NCBI GenBank assembly: GCA_021740645.1
Contig: JAIOZL010000018.1
Span: forward strand, 1 to 64,000
From: Bacteroidales bacterium
GTDB lineage: Bacteria; Bacteroidota; Bacteroidia; Bacteroidales; JAADJA01
Reading direction: 5' to 3'
Length of the DNA: 64,000 nucleotides
Part shown: one piece after another, positions 43,087 through 52,159 of the stretch
How the letters are laid out: every line of letters starts with the position of its first letter
How positions within the stretch are numbered: the first letter of the stretch is position 1
The notes under the pieces: generated by a model
The model's input: the letters and a program-made list of their open reading frames with translations, nothing else
What the model was told of the DNA's origin: nothing
Databases searched by the model: none
Program-made: the position numbers and the translations under genes

Positions 43087-44064
43087 TTATCTAAGCACTA
43101 ATTCAACCCTCCTGTTCCATTTTCTCCCAGCTTCAGTATCGTTTGAAGAAACAGGGCAAAGGGGGCCCACTCCATGCCCTGAAAGACGTTTTGACTGGAT
43201 GCCATATTTTTCAACGAGTTCTTTTACCACAGCATCTGCGCGCTTTTCCGATAGGGTAAGGTTATAGTCGGTTAGCCCTTTTGAATCGGTATGTCCAACC
43301 ACATAAACCTCCATCTCCGGATTATTTTTAAGCAGTAATGAAACTTCCTCCAGAGTGGCACCTGATTCGGGTTTTATATCTGATTTATCAAAATCGAAAT
43401 AAATCCCGTAAAGGGCAATTTTGCCATCGGCTTTTATCCCTTTCAGCATTTGATCCGCATTAACTTGTATCAGGTCGTCTTCCATAATGGTTTCTTCAAT
43501 GATGTCGACCAGGAAAACTTTTTCATTGGTAGCATATTGACTTCCCCCGATTACGATGTATACATTGCTGCCCGGCTTTTGCAGTTGGGCTGCGATATAA
43601 CAAGCTCCGGCAGATGTTGACGACCCCACCAGAATTTTTATACCGCTGTTTGTCGGAGCAGGATTCTTTGCATAAAATGTTTTCAAAAATCCCCGGCCAC
43701 CCACTTCTTTTGATACTCCACTCTCAGGATGAATTCCATCGGCAAGGATGGTAAAGCCACCTTTTTTCAAGGCAGACAGATAATTACGGTAAACTTCAGT
43801 TAGGGTTGTTTGTCCCATGACGGTATAATATATCCGTGTAAATTTCCCTTCTGTTTCTATCCAATCCTCAATGTGGTTGTAGCCGGTTTGGGGACCCGTA
43901 GCTACCGAGTATGGTTTATAGTCCTGTACTTCATAATAATCGATTACAGAGCCCGGGTAACGGGTAATGAGAGAATGGTCTTTACTGCCTTTAATATCCT
44001 GTGCACTTAGCATAGAGGTAATGTACACAAGAGGAATGATCAGAATTAGTTTTAAATTTTTCAT
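43087..44064 (-). CDS. OmpA family envelope protein
   Basis: A 325-residue exported protein: signal peptide (1-21, ending SAQ), an N-terminal DUF4892-like domain (about 25-190) and a C-terminal OmpA/MotB peptidoglycan-binding domain (about 205-325). Signature: YGIYFDFDKSDIKPESGATL, VVGHTDSKGLTDYNLTLSEKRADAV (key residues G-H-T-D, N, L-S-x-x-R-A) and the Asp/Arg of RKWNRRVELVL. It probably anchors the outer membrane to peptidoglycan. A stem-loop separates it from the lipoprotein gene upstream. Confidence 0.92.
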   Translation of the reverse strand: MKNLKLILIIPLVYITSMLSAQDIKGSKDHSLITRYPGSVIDYYEVQDYKPYSVATGPQTGYNHIEDWIETEGKFTRIYYTVMGQTTLTEVYRNYLSALKKGGFTILADGIHPESGVSKEVGGRGFLKTFYAKNPAPTNSGIKILVGSSTSAGACYIAAQLQKPGSNVYIVIGGSQYATNEKVFLVDIIEETIMEDDLIQVNADQMLKGIKADGKIALYGIYFDFDKSDIKPESGATLEEVSLLLKNNPEMEVYVVGHTDSKGLTDYNLTLSEKRADAVVKELVEKYGIQSKRLSGHGVGPLCPVSSNDTEAGRKWNRRVELVLR

Positions 44065-44081
44065 GTTTCAAAATTATATAT

Positions 44082-44111
44082 GTCCGCCGAAGCTCAAGCT
44101 TCGGCGGACAC
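44082..44111 (-). terminator. Stem-loop between the lipoprotein and OmpA-family genes
   Basis: Perfect 13-bp stem TGTCCGCCGAAGC (44082-44094), loop TCAA, GCTTCGGCGGACA (44099-44111). GC-rich and just after the lipoprotein stop at 44116, but the minus-strand tail is only weakly T-rich, so it may attenuate or stabilise rather than terminate fully. Confidence 0.6.
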
Positions 44112-44115
44112 GTTC

Positions 44116-44667
44116 CTATTGTGCTTTGATGTTCACCCCGCTAAACGAACCCGTGATGGTCACCTCATTGGGGGGCGTATTGTTATCCTGGTAAGTTCCC
44201 GAAAATGTACCATCGATAAACCAATCTTCGATAGAAGATACACTTTGATATAAAGAGGCTTTAGTGATGGTTAGGGTGCCTGAAACTGCAAGGTAACCAG
44301 TGGTTTGAGATGGTGGTGTAAATGCACTCATCCCTTCTTTTATATTATAGGTCCCGGTGGCCATTGAATTTACATCGGCGATTAATCCATATTGCCAGGT
44401 TATAGGCAGGCTGGAAGCAAGTATAGATAATATAGGCACAGATGATTGATGCGCACCATTTACTGCATAATTACTTGCCACATTCTCTGGCAGGGTGAAG
44501 CTAAATGTGTGGCTCTCTGCACCCGATACAGTCATATTAAATACGGCATCAGGAAGGCTTGTGTTGTTATTATTGTTGGGGTCTGGGTTGTCATCCTCTT
44601 TTTTACAGCCACTTACAAAAATTCCTGTGATTGCTAAGAGTAACAGAATCATTGTTGATTTTTTCAT
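44116..44667 (-). CDS. Lipoprotein, unknown
   Basis: A 183-residue lipoprotein: signal ending FVSGCKKEDD (lipobox Cys at about 21), followed by an Asp/Asn-rich spacer (DNPDPNNNNN), typical of surface-exposed Bacteroidota lipoproteins. The mature domain is beta-rich with a repeated G-T-x-(N/S) pattern and resembles DUF6252-like or similar calycin-type domains only in style; no family is claimed. It ends next to the stem-loop at 44082-44111. Confidence 0.78.
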   Translation of the reverse strand: MKKSTMILLLLAITGIFVSGCKKEDDNPDPNNNNNTSLPDAVFNMTVSGAESHTFSFTLPENVASNYAVNGAHQSSVPILSILASSLPITWQYGLIADVNSMATGTYNIKEGMSAFTPPSQTTGYLAVSGTLTITKASLYQSVSSIEDWFIDGTFSGTYQDNNTPPNEVTITGSFSGVNIKAQ

Positions 44668-44710
44668 TGTTTCTTTTTTTAGTGATTATTTTAAAAATTT
44701 GATTTTATGC

Positions 44711-45718
44711 TTAATTAATTACTGATATTTTTTGCGTTGAAAAGCTTCCGTTGGTTTCTATTTTAATAACATATAGGCCAGGGATAATGTGATTAAAAAC
44801 TATGGAATTTGATCCTTCTGACAATTCTGTTTGTTTTTTATCCATCACACTTCCATCCATACTTACTAATGAAACGTATGCCTGCTCGTGCCTATCCCAG
44901 GTGATATTAATTTGCTGACCCACTCGCAATGGGTTAGGATAAACTGTAGTTGAGCGGTAATTTAATGTATTTACTGAGGTAGAAGCAGAATAGGGGTTTT
45001 TATCATACCAGACCAGGGGAGTAGTAGATATCCCATCAAATACTTCTTCCATAAGTAATAGCCAGAAGCGGTAATCGGACGAAACCCAGGCCCACTGATC
45101 TTTGGTTGTCGTTCCTGCCGGGAATCCTCCAACATAATTTGTTTGCTCCCTGTAAAAGTGATAACGCACCACATTATTATAGGTGCCTGTCGGGAGGATA
45201 AGGGTACCATATCCATCGGCTTCAAAATCAAGATATCCATCAAAGGGGAATGCCCCAAACCCTGGAATATAACTCACTCCTGAAAAATTGTCGAGGAAAG
45301 TATCGTTATAGGTAAACGGTAATTGGATGATCTGCTCAGGATCGTCGTATACTATTAAACTGGTATCATCCGGGCTGATAGTAACGGCATATCCTTCAAC
45401 TGAAAGAGAGCTGGGACTTACACTATAATTGCTATAGTCATCCTGCCAACTAACACCGCAAAGGGTTGCATTTGGAAATGAATCGGGCTCAATGCCTGCA
45501 GAAGGAAGGATATAGGTAAATGATTGTTCTTCAGTTTCGGTTAACCCGCTCATATCCCAGGTTTGATTTGTGCCTGAAGTACCTGGATTTACCAGGTCAG
45601 AGCATATTGCTATTACCACATGATCGCCAACATGTGGTATGTTGGATTGGGTAATTTCCGGTTGCGAAAAGGCAAGTACCGAAAAAATAGATAGAATGAT
45701 TGTAAATGTCTTTTTCAT
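44711..45718 (-). CDS. T9SS type A sorting-domain protein
   Basis: 335 residues from the ATG at 45716-45718, which begins a clean signal peptide (MKKTFTIILSIFSVLAFSQ); the upstream in-frame ATG would add 13 unlikely residues and overlap the promoter. The middle is a beta-rich domain (about 20-250) of unknown function. The last about 75 residues form a Por secretion tail: YPNPLRVGQQINITW ... GLYVIKIETNGSFSTQKISVI, so the protein is exported by the type IX system and attached or released at the surface. Confidence 0.88.
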   Translation of the reverse strand: MKKTFTIILSIFSVLAFSQPEITQSNIPHVGDHVVIAICSDLVNPGTSGTNQTWDMSGLTETEEQSFTYILPSAGIEPDSFPNATLCGVSWQDDYSNYSVSPSSLSVEGYAVTISPDDTSLIVYDDPEQIIQLPFTYNDTFLDNFSGVSYIPGFGAFPFDGYLDFEADGYGTLILPTGTYNNVVRYHFYREQTNYVGGFPAGTTTKDQWAWVSSDYRFWLLLMEEVFDGISTTPLVWYDKNPYSASTSVNTLNYRSTTVYPNPLRVGQQINITWDRHEQAYVSLVSMDGSVMDKKQTELSEGSNSIVFNHIIPGLYVIKIETNGSFSTQKISVIN

Positions 45719-45754
45719 GTTTTCCAGTTTTTTGAAATTTAGTTTATTGACTGG

Positions 45755-45785
45755 CAAAGTTAGGGGGGCAGTTTATGCGAGGCAA
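45755..45785 (-). promoter_or_regulatory. Promoter of the T9SS protein gene
   Basis: Minus strand: TTG at 45783-45785, 20-base spacer, TAACTTTG at 45755-45762, then about 36 bases to the ATG at 45718. This is a near-ideal Bacteroidota promoter, and it supports the internal ATG as the start. Confidence 0.65.
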
Positions 45786-45829
45786 TTACCCATATGGGGC
45801 ATTTTACTGAAACCAGAAAAGTTTTTAAG

Positions 45830-46471
45830 TTAAATAAGCTTCTGTTTTATGGCAGAAATAACGGCCTGGGCCCTGGAGTTGACCTGTAGCTTGCGATAAA
45901 TATTCTTAATGTGGGCTCGTACTGTGTTTCCACTTATGAATAGTTTGCTGGAGATTGTGGAATAATTTTCGCCATTGGCCAAACGGGTAAGCACTTCTAT
46001 TTCGCGCTCGGTAAGCGGATTATCTTTTGATGGCTGAAAGGAAAGGGCTATTTTCCGGGCAATGCCCGGGCTCATTGGTGAGCCGCCATCCCTGACTTCT
46101 TTTATTGCCGAAAGCAATTTAACCGGAGGGGTATCTTTTAAGAGGTATCCTGTGGCCCCTGCACAAAGGGATTGAAATACAATTTCTTCTTCATCACGAA
46201 TGGTAAGCATGATAAAGTCGGTATCAGGCAATTCAGGCTTTAATAGTTCTATCCCTTTAATACCTGTAATACCGGGTAATTGAATATCCATCAACACCAC
46301 ATCAGGTTTAGCTAATTTAATTGAATCTATAGCACTTTCACAATCCTTATAAACATGCTTGCATGCAAAACCCGGAGAGCGGTCGATTATTTGTTCGAGC
46401 AACTCGCGGATTTCGTCTTCATCTTCTACAATGGCCACATTTATTATTTCCTCTGTCATAGTAATTGGCAA
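45830..46471 (-). CDS. LuxR/NarL-type response regulator
   Basis: 213 residues: a receiver domain (about 10-130) with the acidic pair EDED (16-19), phospho-acceptor Asp62 in VLMDIQLPG, Thr in MLTIRDEEE and Lys in YLLKDTPP; then a GerE/LuxR helix-turn-helix (about 150-210), LTEREIEVLTRLANGENYST and VRAHIKNIYRKL. It should be phosphorylated by the sensor kinase encoded 21 bases upstream. Targets are unknown; the T9SS gene downstream (separate promoter) is one candidate. Confidence 0.94.
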   Translation of the reverse strand: MPITMTEEIINVAIVEDEDEIRELLEQIIDRSPGFACKHVYKDCESAIDSIKLAKPDVVLMDIQLPGITGIKGIELLKPELPDTDFIMLTIRDEEEIVFQSLCAGATGYLLKDTPPVKLLSAIKEVRDGGSPMSPGIARKIALSFQPSKDNPLTEREIEVLTRLANGENYSTISSKLFISGNTVRAHIKNIYRKLQVNSRAQAVISAIKQKLI

Positions 46472-46492
46472 AAATAAAGTATAATAAGCGCT

Positions 46493-49400
46493 TTAGCTAT
46501 TGCCCAAATGGGGCATATTGCATTTTAAAGAAATAGTGGTGCCTTTGTTTATTTCAGTTTGGATACTAAGTTCAGCACCTATTTTCTTTGCCCTTTCTTG
46601 CATTATGCTTAATCCATATTTGTTATTTTTTTTATCACCCGGGTAATCAAAGCCTTTTCCATTATCGCTTAGGGTAATTTGAATAAAGTCTTCCGAAACA
46701 AAAGTTGTTAGAGCCACTTGATCAGCTGCTGCATATTTTGCACAATTATTCATAGCTTCCTTGAAAATCTGTAACAGATCGCGACGGGTATTCATGGATA
46801 AGAGGATTTTATGGAATTCGGGCTTCATGCCATGTATGATAAAACTCACGCCAGTTTCAGTTAGAATGGAGTCTCCAAAATCCTTTAAGCGCGACAGGGT
46901 TTCAAACAAGCTGTCATGTTTGGGGTCCATTACCCATAAAAAATCCCTCATGCCAGAAGAAAGTTCACTAATGTTGAGTTGTATTTTATCGAGATAATTT
47001 TCAAGTTGAGTTTTATTGTTTATTTCGCTACGGGCCAATTCGGTGAACAGGGTAATCTTTGTAATTTTATTTCCGGCTTCATCATGAAAATCGGCCGCGC
47101 TTTTTTTGCGAAATACTTCCCTTTCCTGTTCCCTCGCTTTTTCTATCTGGTTTTGTACCTTCATATCTCGGGTAGCTTTTTTTATTCTGAAGCGAACAAA
47201 CAGATAGGCTGATAATAAGAACAAAAAGATGTAGATCAGGTAGGCATACCAACTTAACCAGGGTGGAGCACTAATATGTATTTTTAAGCTTGTACCGGTT
47301 TCATTCCAAACGCCACTGTTATTGCTTGCCTTTACCCTGAAAATATAGTTTCCAGGGTCAAGGTGTGTATAGGTTGCTGAACGTCTGTGCCCTGCATCTA
47401 CCCATTTATCATTAAATCCTTCGAGTTTATAGCTAAACTGGTTTTTTTCGGGACTAATGTAGCTCAGGGCTGTAAATTCGAAAGTGAGGACATTATGTTT
47501 CCATAATAAATCAATTTCATTTAGTGCATGAATTTCCTTCTCCAGATAAAAGCCCTCTTCTGCCCGATCATTTCCAACCTTTACTGGTTCATTAAACAAG
47601 TAAAACTGTGTAATTACCACCGGAGGAATAAAAGAATTCTCAGTGATGCTACCAGGGTGAAATATATTGACCCCATTCACCCCACCAAAATAAAAGGGGC
47701 CTTCCTTACTTTTATAATATGCATTCTGGTTAAACTCATTGCTCTGCAATCCATCACTCACATCGTAGGTTTTGATCACCTGCTCTGTATCCATATTAAA
47801 CACGGCCAATCCTTTGTTGGTTGAAATCCACAGATTACGTTTGTCATCCTCCAGCATTCCATATATCACGCTATTGGGGAATCCCTGCTCCACCCCGAAA
47901 TTTGAGAAAAGTGAATCACTGCCACCAGAAATTAATTCATTCACCTCATGAAAAATATTTTTACTAAGTTTTGGGATGAACTTAGCCAGGCCATCATTAG
48001 TCCCAACCCACAAAGTATTTTGATCATCCTGATACAATGATAAAATAATATCATTATTGATGCTATTATCATTTTCGGGGTTGTTTTGAAAATAGATAAA
48101 CTTTTCAGTCTCGCGGTCAAAAAGGTTCAGCCCCCCGGACGGCGTTCCCAGCCAGAGATTATGAAAAGGGTCCTCAAGAATTTTAAAAACATAAGTGTGG
48201 TTAAGGCCTGTTCCATCTTTTACTGAGCCATATTTTTTCATTGAATTTTCATCAGGATCATATCGCCATAATCCGTTGCCTCCTGTACCTAGCCAGATAT
48301 ACCCATCAGTGCTTTCAGCAATACAATGAACAGTAATAGGGGATGCATAGTCGTTGAGTGGTAATATTTGTTTAAATGCAATGCTATTGTCCGAATTGAT
48401 TTCAATTTTATAAAATCCCCCGCCACGCGTACCAACCCATGTATTTTCTTTCGAATCCTTAAATAAACACAGGATGTAATTTGATTTCAGGCTGTTTTTT
48501 TGGTTGTCCTCTTTCCTGTAAATAGCACAGGCATTACTTTTAACATTAAAAAGGTTCAAGCCATCGGTAGTCCCTATCCAAAATAAACTGTCATTCAGTT
48601 GTGCAAATGAGCTTACATTCTTGCTACTTAGGCTATTTTTGCCCGGAATGTTTCGGATATGAATAAAGTTTGGTGTTTCAGTTTCGAGAATATTAATACC
48701 GTTCCGGGTCCCAATCCAGCTTATGCCTTCTCTGGATTTTAACAATGACAGGATATTATTATGTGAAAGGCTTTTTTCATCAAGGGCATCGTGTTGATGA
48801 AAAGTATATTTGTTAGCTATGGCATTAAAAATGATCAAACCTAGTTTTGTACCAATAGCGAAATGGTTTTTGGAAACAGGCAGTATTCGCTGAAAGTCCA
48901 GGCTTAAATCACCCGCATCCACTGAAGCAGCAGCCAGTAACAGGGTGTCTGTTTTGTTGTTTACATTTATTTCAAATAAACCTGCAGTACAGGCAATGAG
49001 AAAACCCTCATCCGTTTTGAATAAATCATTAATAGTTCCCATTTCCACACTAGCTGAAAAAGGGCTTTTTTTAAAATGTTCCTCTGTAAATGTTGTAGTA
49101 TTAAAACTTGTTAAGCCCGAATTGCTTTGCAGCCAGAGAACGCCAGATTTAGAGGGGATAATCGTTCCTATATAATTGAATTCGTAAATATCATCGGCAC
49201 TTTTGCTGGCAAGAAATATTTTTGCGCGAAAGGTTTTTTTATCCAGACGGATAAGCCCCTCACCACCACCTATCCATAAAGTCCCCTTTGGATATTCCGT
49301 AATTGAAAACAGGTTGGAGGTTGGAAACAAAACGGAATCTTCGGAAATCATATGAATCCGGTTAATTTCTCCTGTAATCGTATTCAAGCTATTTAATCCA

Positions 49401-49714
49401 CCTCCAAAAGTAGTAATCCATAAAACACCCTCATCATCTTCGTATAAATCTGTAATATAATTATTACTTAAGCTATTTTTATTATTCCGTTCTGTCCGGT
49501 AATGGATGAACTGGTAACCATCGTACCGGTTTAATCCATCGTGAGTTCCGAACCACATAAATCCATTTTTATCCTGCAAAATACAATTGACCGAATTTTG
49601 AGAAAGGCCATCTTCAAGTGTGAGGTGTTTGAACGCAACGGCATTTTGCTGGGCAAATGCCTGACAACATAATAAATAAACAATTATAAATAATATAAAT
49701 GGAAACTTGTTCAT
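46493..49714 (-). CDS. Two-component sensor kinase with Reg_prop beta-propellers
   Basis: About 1073 residues from the ATG at 49712-49714, chosen because it starts a signal peptide (MNKFPFILFIIVYLLCCQAF); the longer frame adds 23 residues. Order: periplasmic Reg_prop propeller blades (many N-x-I-x-x-L-x-x-D-x-x-G-x-x-W-x-G-T repeats, about 35-690), a Y_Y_Y domain (about 705-780), a membrane helix (about 790-812), a HisKA_3 dimerisation helix with FHDEAGN (phospho-acceptor His) and a HATPase_c domain with the N box NNCAKYA and DNGKGF. Unlike classic hybrid sensors it has no fused receiver or AraC domain; the LuxR-type regulator downstream fills that role. Confidence 0.94.
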   Translation of the reverse strand: MNKFPFILFIIVYLLCCQAFAQQNAVAFKHLTLEDGLSQNSVNCILQDKNGFMWFGTHDGLNRYDGYQFIHYRTERNNKNSLSNNYITDLYEDDEGVLWITTFGGGLNSLNTITGEINRIHMISEDSVLFPTSNLFSITEYPKGTLWIGGGEGLIRLDKKTFRAKIFLASKSADDIYEFNYIGTIIPSKSGVLWLQSNSGLTSFNTTTFTEEHFKKSPFSASVEMGTINDLFKTDEGFLIACTAGLFEINVNNKTDTLLLAAASVDAGDLSLDFQRILPVSKNHFAIGTKLGLIIFNAIANKYTFHQHDALDEKSLSHNNILSLLKSREGISWIGTRNGINILETETPNFIHIRNIPGKNSLSSKNVSSFAQLNDSLFWIGTTDGLNLFNVKSNACAIYRKEDNQKNSLKSNYILCLFKDSKENTWVGTRGGGFYKIEINSDNSIAFKQILPLNDYASPITVHCIAESTDGYIWLGTGGNGLWRYDPDENSMKKYGSVKDGTGLNHTYVFKILEDPFHNLWLGTPSGGLNLFDRETEKFIYFQNNPENDNSINNDIILSLYQDDQNTLWVGTNDGLAKFIPKLSKNIFHEVNELISGGSDSLFSNFGVEQGFPNSVIYGMLEDDKRNLWISTNKGLAVFNMDTEQVIKTYDVSDGLQSNEFNQNAYYKSKEGPFYFGGVNGVNIFHPGSITENSFIPPVVITQFYLFNEPVKVGNDRAEEGFYLEKEIHALNEIDLLWKHNVLTFEFTALSYISPEKNQFSYKLEGFNDKWVDAGHRRSATYTHLDPGNYIFRVKASNNSGVWNETGTSLKIHISAPPWLSWYAYLIYIFLFLLSAYLFVRFRIKKATRDMKVQNQIEKAREQEREVFRKKSAADFHDEAGNKITKITLFTELARSEINNKTQLENYLDKIQLNISELSSGMRDFLWVMDPKHDSLFETLSRLKDFGDSILTETGVSFIIHGMKPEFHKILLSMNTRRDLLQIFKEAMNNCAKYAAADQVALTTFVSEDFIQITLSDNGKGFDYPGDKKNNKYGLSIMQERAKKIGAELSIQTEINKGTTISLKCNMPHLGNS

Positions 49715-49741
49715 GTTTACTTTATAAGTATGGCCGGGAAA

Positions 49742-49749
49742 CAAAAATA
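49742..49749 (-). promoter_or_regulatory. Putative -7 box (TATTTTTG) of the sensor kinase operon
   Basis: Minus strand TATTTTTG matches TAnnTTTG and lies 27 bases before the chosen ATG. It falls inside the longer alternative reading frame, which supports the shorter start. No clear TTG box at the expected spacing. Confidence 0.4.
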
Positions 49750-50033
49750 GAAAAAGGATATCGAAAAGTATTTTTTTTAACATTCGCTAAACAATTTTAT
49801 GTACTTATAGTGATGGAAAATATCCTTTATAGTTATTCATGAGGAGGTGTTGACTTAACAACGCTTTTTCAATATTTGTTATCCCGAAATAAAATAGTTC
49901 AATAAACTTTTTCAGCCCCGAATAGTTATAGTGGAATGATGATAGCTATAAAAATTTGTATATTAATAACCAAAATACCAAAAGAACAATAGCTAATTGT
50001 TAACTTTTTTGGTACTAAATAATAGATAATTAA

Positions 50034-50573
50034 ATGACAAGGAAAATAGCCATACTGCGTGGGATTAACGTTGGGGGAAAAAGAAAAATTCTCATGACTG
50101 ACTTGAAAGCCATGTTCGAAGGGATGAAATTCACAGAAATAAAAACCTACATTCAAAGTGGGAATGTGATTTTCGATGCGCCGGATGAAACCAACAACCC
50201 GGAGTTATCCCTTAGAATTGAAAAATCAATAAAGCAAAAATTTGGTTTCGATGTACCGGTAATTATACGATCAGCCGGGGAGCTTAATGAATCAATAAAT
50301 CGGAACCCTTTTTATCACGAAAAAGCTGATATAAACAATTTGCATTTGACACTTTTGAGTGATGAGCCATCAAATGAAAATAAACAACAAATCGGGTCCA
50401 GCAATTTTGAACCCGATAAGTTTATCATTGATGGTAAAGATGTTTTTATTTATTGTGAAGGGATGTATCACAAATCCAAATTGACCAATAATTTTTTTGA
50501 AAACAAATTAAAAGTTAAAGCCACCACCCGCAATTGGAAGACGGTTTTAAAATTAGCAGACATAAGTCGGTAG
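50034..50573 (+). CDS. DUF1697 family protein
   Basis: A 179-residue cytosolic protein covering the full DUF1697 domain: KIAILRGINVGGKRKILMTD (about 4-23), TYIQSGNVIFDAP (about 40-52), NPF and LLSDEPS midway, and the C-terminal TNNFFENKLKVKATTRNWKTV with the conserved T-x-R-N-W. Widespread and of unknown function. Monocistronic, facing away from the sensor kinase operon, with no recognisable promoter box. Confidence 0.92.
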   Translation: MTRKIAILRGINVGGKRKILMTDLKAMFEGMKFTEIKTYIQSGNVIFDAPDETNNPELSLRIEKSIKQKFGFDVPVIIRSAGELNESINRNPFYHEKADINNLHLTLLSDEPSNENKQQIGSSNFEPDKFIIDGKDVFIYCEGMYHKSKLTNNFFENKLKVKATTRNWKTVLKLADISR

Positions 50574-51094
50574 AATAAATTTATTCCAGTGCTAATAAAA
50601 AGAAATGAATTTTTTGGCCGACTTTGCTAATGTTCATATCCATGTCTCGTGCTCCTTTGAAAGAAGGAGAGCCAATCCTCCATCATAAAGCCTCATATTT
50701 TGGTACCTGATCAAATAATTATCCCCTGGTATATAAAAAAGACATATCCTTATGGATTGCTTCTAGCCTGCAATTGGAGATTTCATCCATGTTATAAAGG
50801 AGGACGAGACCGGAGTGACCCGAAATCCCGATCTTTGATTTGCCAAACCGTCAGATTTTAAAAAAAACCACATCAATTGTTGAAAAACTAATACGCAGAA
50901 ATTACCTATAGATTCCACGAATTCTTATTTTTAATCCATGAAATTTGTATCAGGAACAGTGGCTTACCGATGGAAGCCTGAAGCCGTGGCTCTCTGGTCT
51001 TTCGTTGCTATACATCTTCTCATGAACGAACATTTAATGATGTCTTTTAAATTATTAAATCAAATTGTAAATAGCAAACCTTCAACAAAAAGCA
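50574..51094. other. Intergenic region holding a diverged repeat, no supported gene
   Basis: A 62-codon frame at 50938-51126 has no recognisable features and overlaps the next gene's start, so it is not called. The left part holds repeat R1 (50644-50817). Confidence 0.5.
50644..50817. repeat. Diverged dispersed repeat R1
   Basis: Shares with 51869-52046 the order TCTCGT..., GCCTCATATTTTGGT, TATCCTTATGGATTGCTT, AATTGGAGATTTCATCC and a closing GAGAC-x-GGAG. Spacing is alike throughout, so the two are copies of one element of about 175 bp. No coding capacity. Confidence 0.7.
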
Positions 51095-51436
51095 ATGAAT
51101 CAATCCGAAAAATTACTGCTTATTAAATGGGTACATACCCTTATCTGGATCTTCTTTGTTTTTGCAATCTTTTATATCTTATATTCAGGAATTAGCAACA
51201 AAATAACTCCCTTTACATGGATGGCCATTTTGTTGATTTTCGGAGAAGGAGTTGTTTTGCTTATTTTTAAAAAGTTCTGCCCACTGACTATCATAGCCCG
51301 CAAATACTCGGATTCGGATAAAGACAATTTTGATATTTTCTTGCCCAACTGGTTAGCCCGGTATAATAAAGAGATCTTCACTACAATCTTTATTATTGGA
51401 CTGCTGATGGTACTGCTAAGGACATTTATCCAATAA
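51095..51436 (+). CDS. Small membrane protein, DUF2784-like
   Basis: A 113-residue protein with three predicted helices (about 12-31, 38-56 and 92-111). KFCPLTIIARKYSD (about 60-73) resembles the W/F-C-P-L-T motif of DUF2784 membrane proteins, and the family size fits. Function unknown. Start ATG 51095 gives MNQSEKLLLIKWVHTLIWIF, a plausible short cytosolic leader. It stands alone between two copies of a diverged repeat. Confidence 0.6.
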   Translation: MNQSEKLLLIKWVHTLIWIFFVFAIFYILYSGISNKITPFTWMAILLIFGEGVVLLIFKKFCPLTIIARKYSDSDKDNFDIFLPNWLARYNKEIFTTIFIIGLLMVLLRTFIQ

Positions 51437-51625
51437 TATGCTGATAAGCACCATTCCACCCATGAAACGGGTCTGAATTTTTGGTTGGCCAAATTAATCA
51501 GTACATATATATAATCATCCTGTAATTAAGCTTATATTTAATGGCAGATTGATTAAAACTTAATAATTACAGAATATCTGTAATGAAGTAACTCAGTCAC
51601 ATGCAAAAGTTAAGAAAATGACAAT

Positions 51626-51811
51626 ATGAAAATAATAGAGTTAGAGTCAATTATTAAGTGCCCGGAATGTGGAATTAGTAAAAAAAAGGATGCGCTAGAT
51701 ACACACAAGTTTTCCTACGAATGCATTAATTGAGGAACGATCCTTAAACCAGAGAAAGGTGATGGTTGTGTCTTTTATTCATATGGTTCTATGAAATGTC
51801 CGCCCGTATAG
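51626..51811 (+). pseudogene. GDCCVxC-type cysteine-rich small protein, disrupted by in-frame TGA
   Basis: Frame 51626-51811 reads through one TGA (51731-51733): KCPECGISKKKDALDTHKFS then YECIN, stop, GTILKPEKGDGCVFYSYGSM then KCPPV and TAG. It matches the small family with CPxCG ... YECxxC ... LKPxxGDCCVxCSYG ... KCPP. The TGA stands where Cys is expected (TGT/TGC to TGA), and two further conserved Cys are lost (GDGC, YSYG). That pattern is gene decay. Confidence 0.75.
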
Positions 51812-51868
51812 AAAGTCGGAGTTAGCCAATACTGTTAAAATCAGATTCGGATTTATAAAGGCAGTTCC

Positions 51869-52046
51869 TAGTCTCGTTCTGGTTTGCAACGAGGGCAGGT
51901 CTATCCCTGCATTTTTAATGCCTCATATTTTGGTCTCGGATCATATATTTTTTCCATGGTCTTTATAAAAATCAATATCCTTATGGATTGCTTGTAGGGT
52001 GTAATTGGAGATTTCATCCTCGTTAAAAACGAGAATGAGACAGGAG
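51869..52046. repeat. Diverged dispersed repeat R2
   Basis: Second copy of the element at 50644-50817. It begins with the hairpin CTCGTT-CTGGTTTGC-AACGAG (51872-51892), continues GCAGGTCTATCCCTGC (a second hairpin) and GCCTCATATTTTGGT, and ends with CTCGTT-AAA-AACGAG. Paired short hairpins at the ends are reminiscent of REP-type elements. Confidence 0.7.
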
Positions 52047-52159
52047 CAAAAAAAATAGTGGTATTTTAGCATAATAATGAAGTCATATACCACATCGAAG
52101 ATTTGCTGTCACAGTAATTACAATATTCGATTGTATTGCAGATAAAAGAAATATAATTA

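Noticed and set aside
50938..51126. 62-codon plus-strand frame
   Set aside because: No recognisable features, and it overlaps the better-supported membrane-protein start at 51095.
51731..51733. TGA as a selenocysteine codon
   Set aside because: Two further conserved cysteines of the family are also lost and no SECIS-like hairpin was evident, so decay is the simpler reading.
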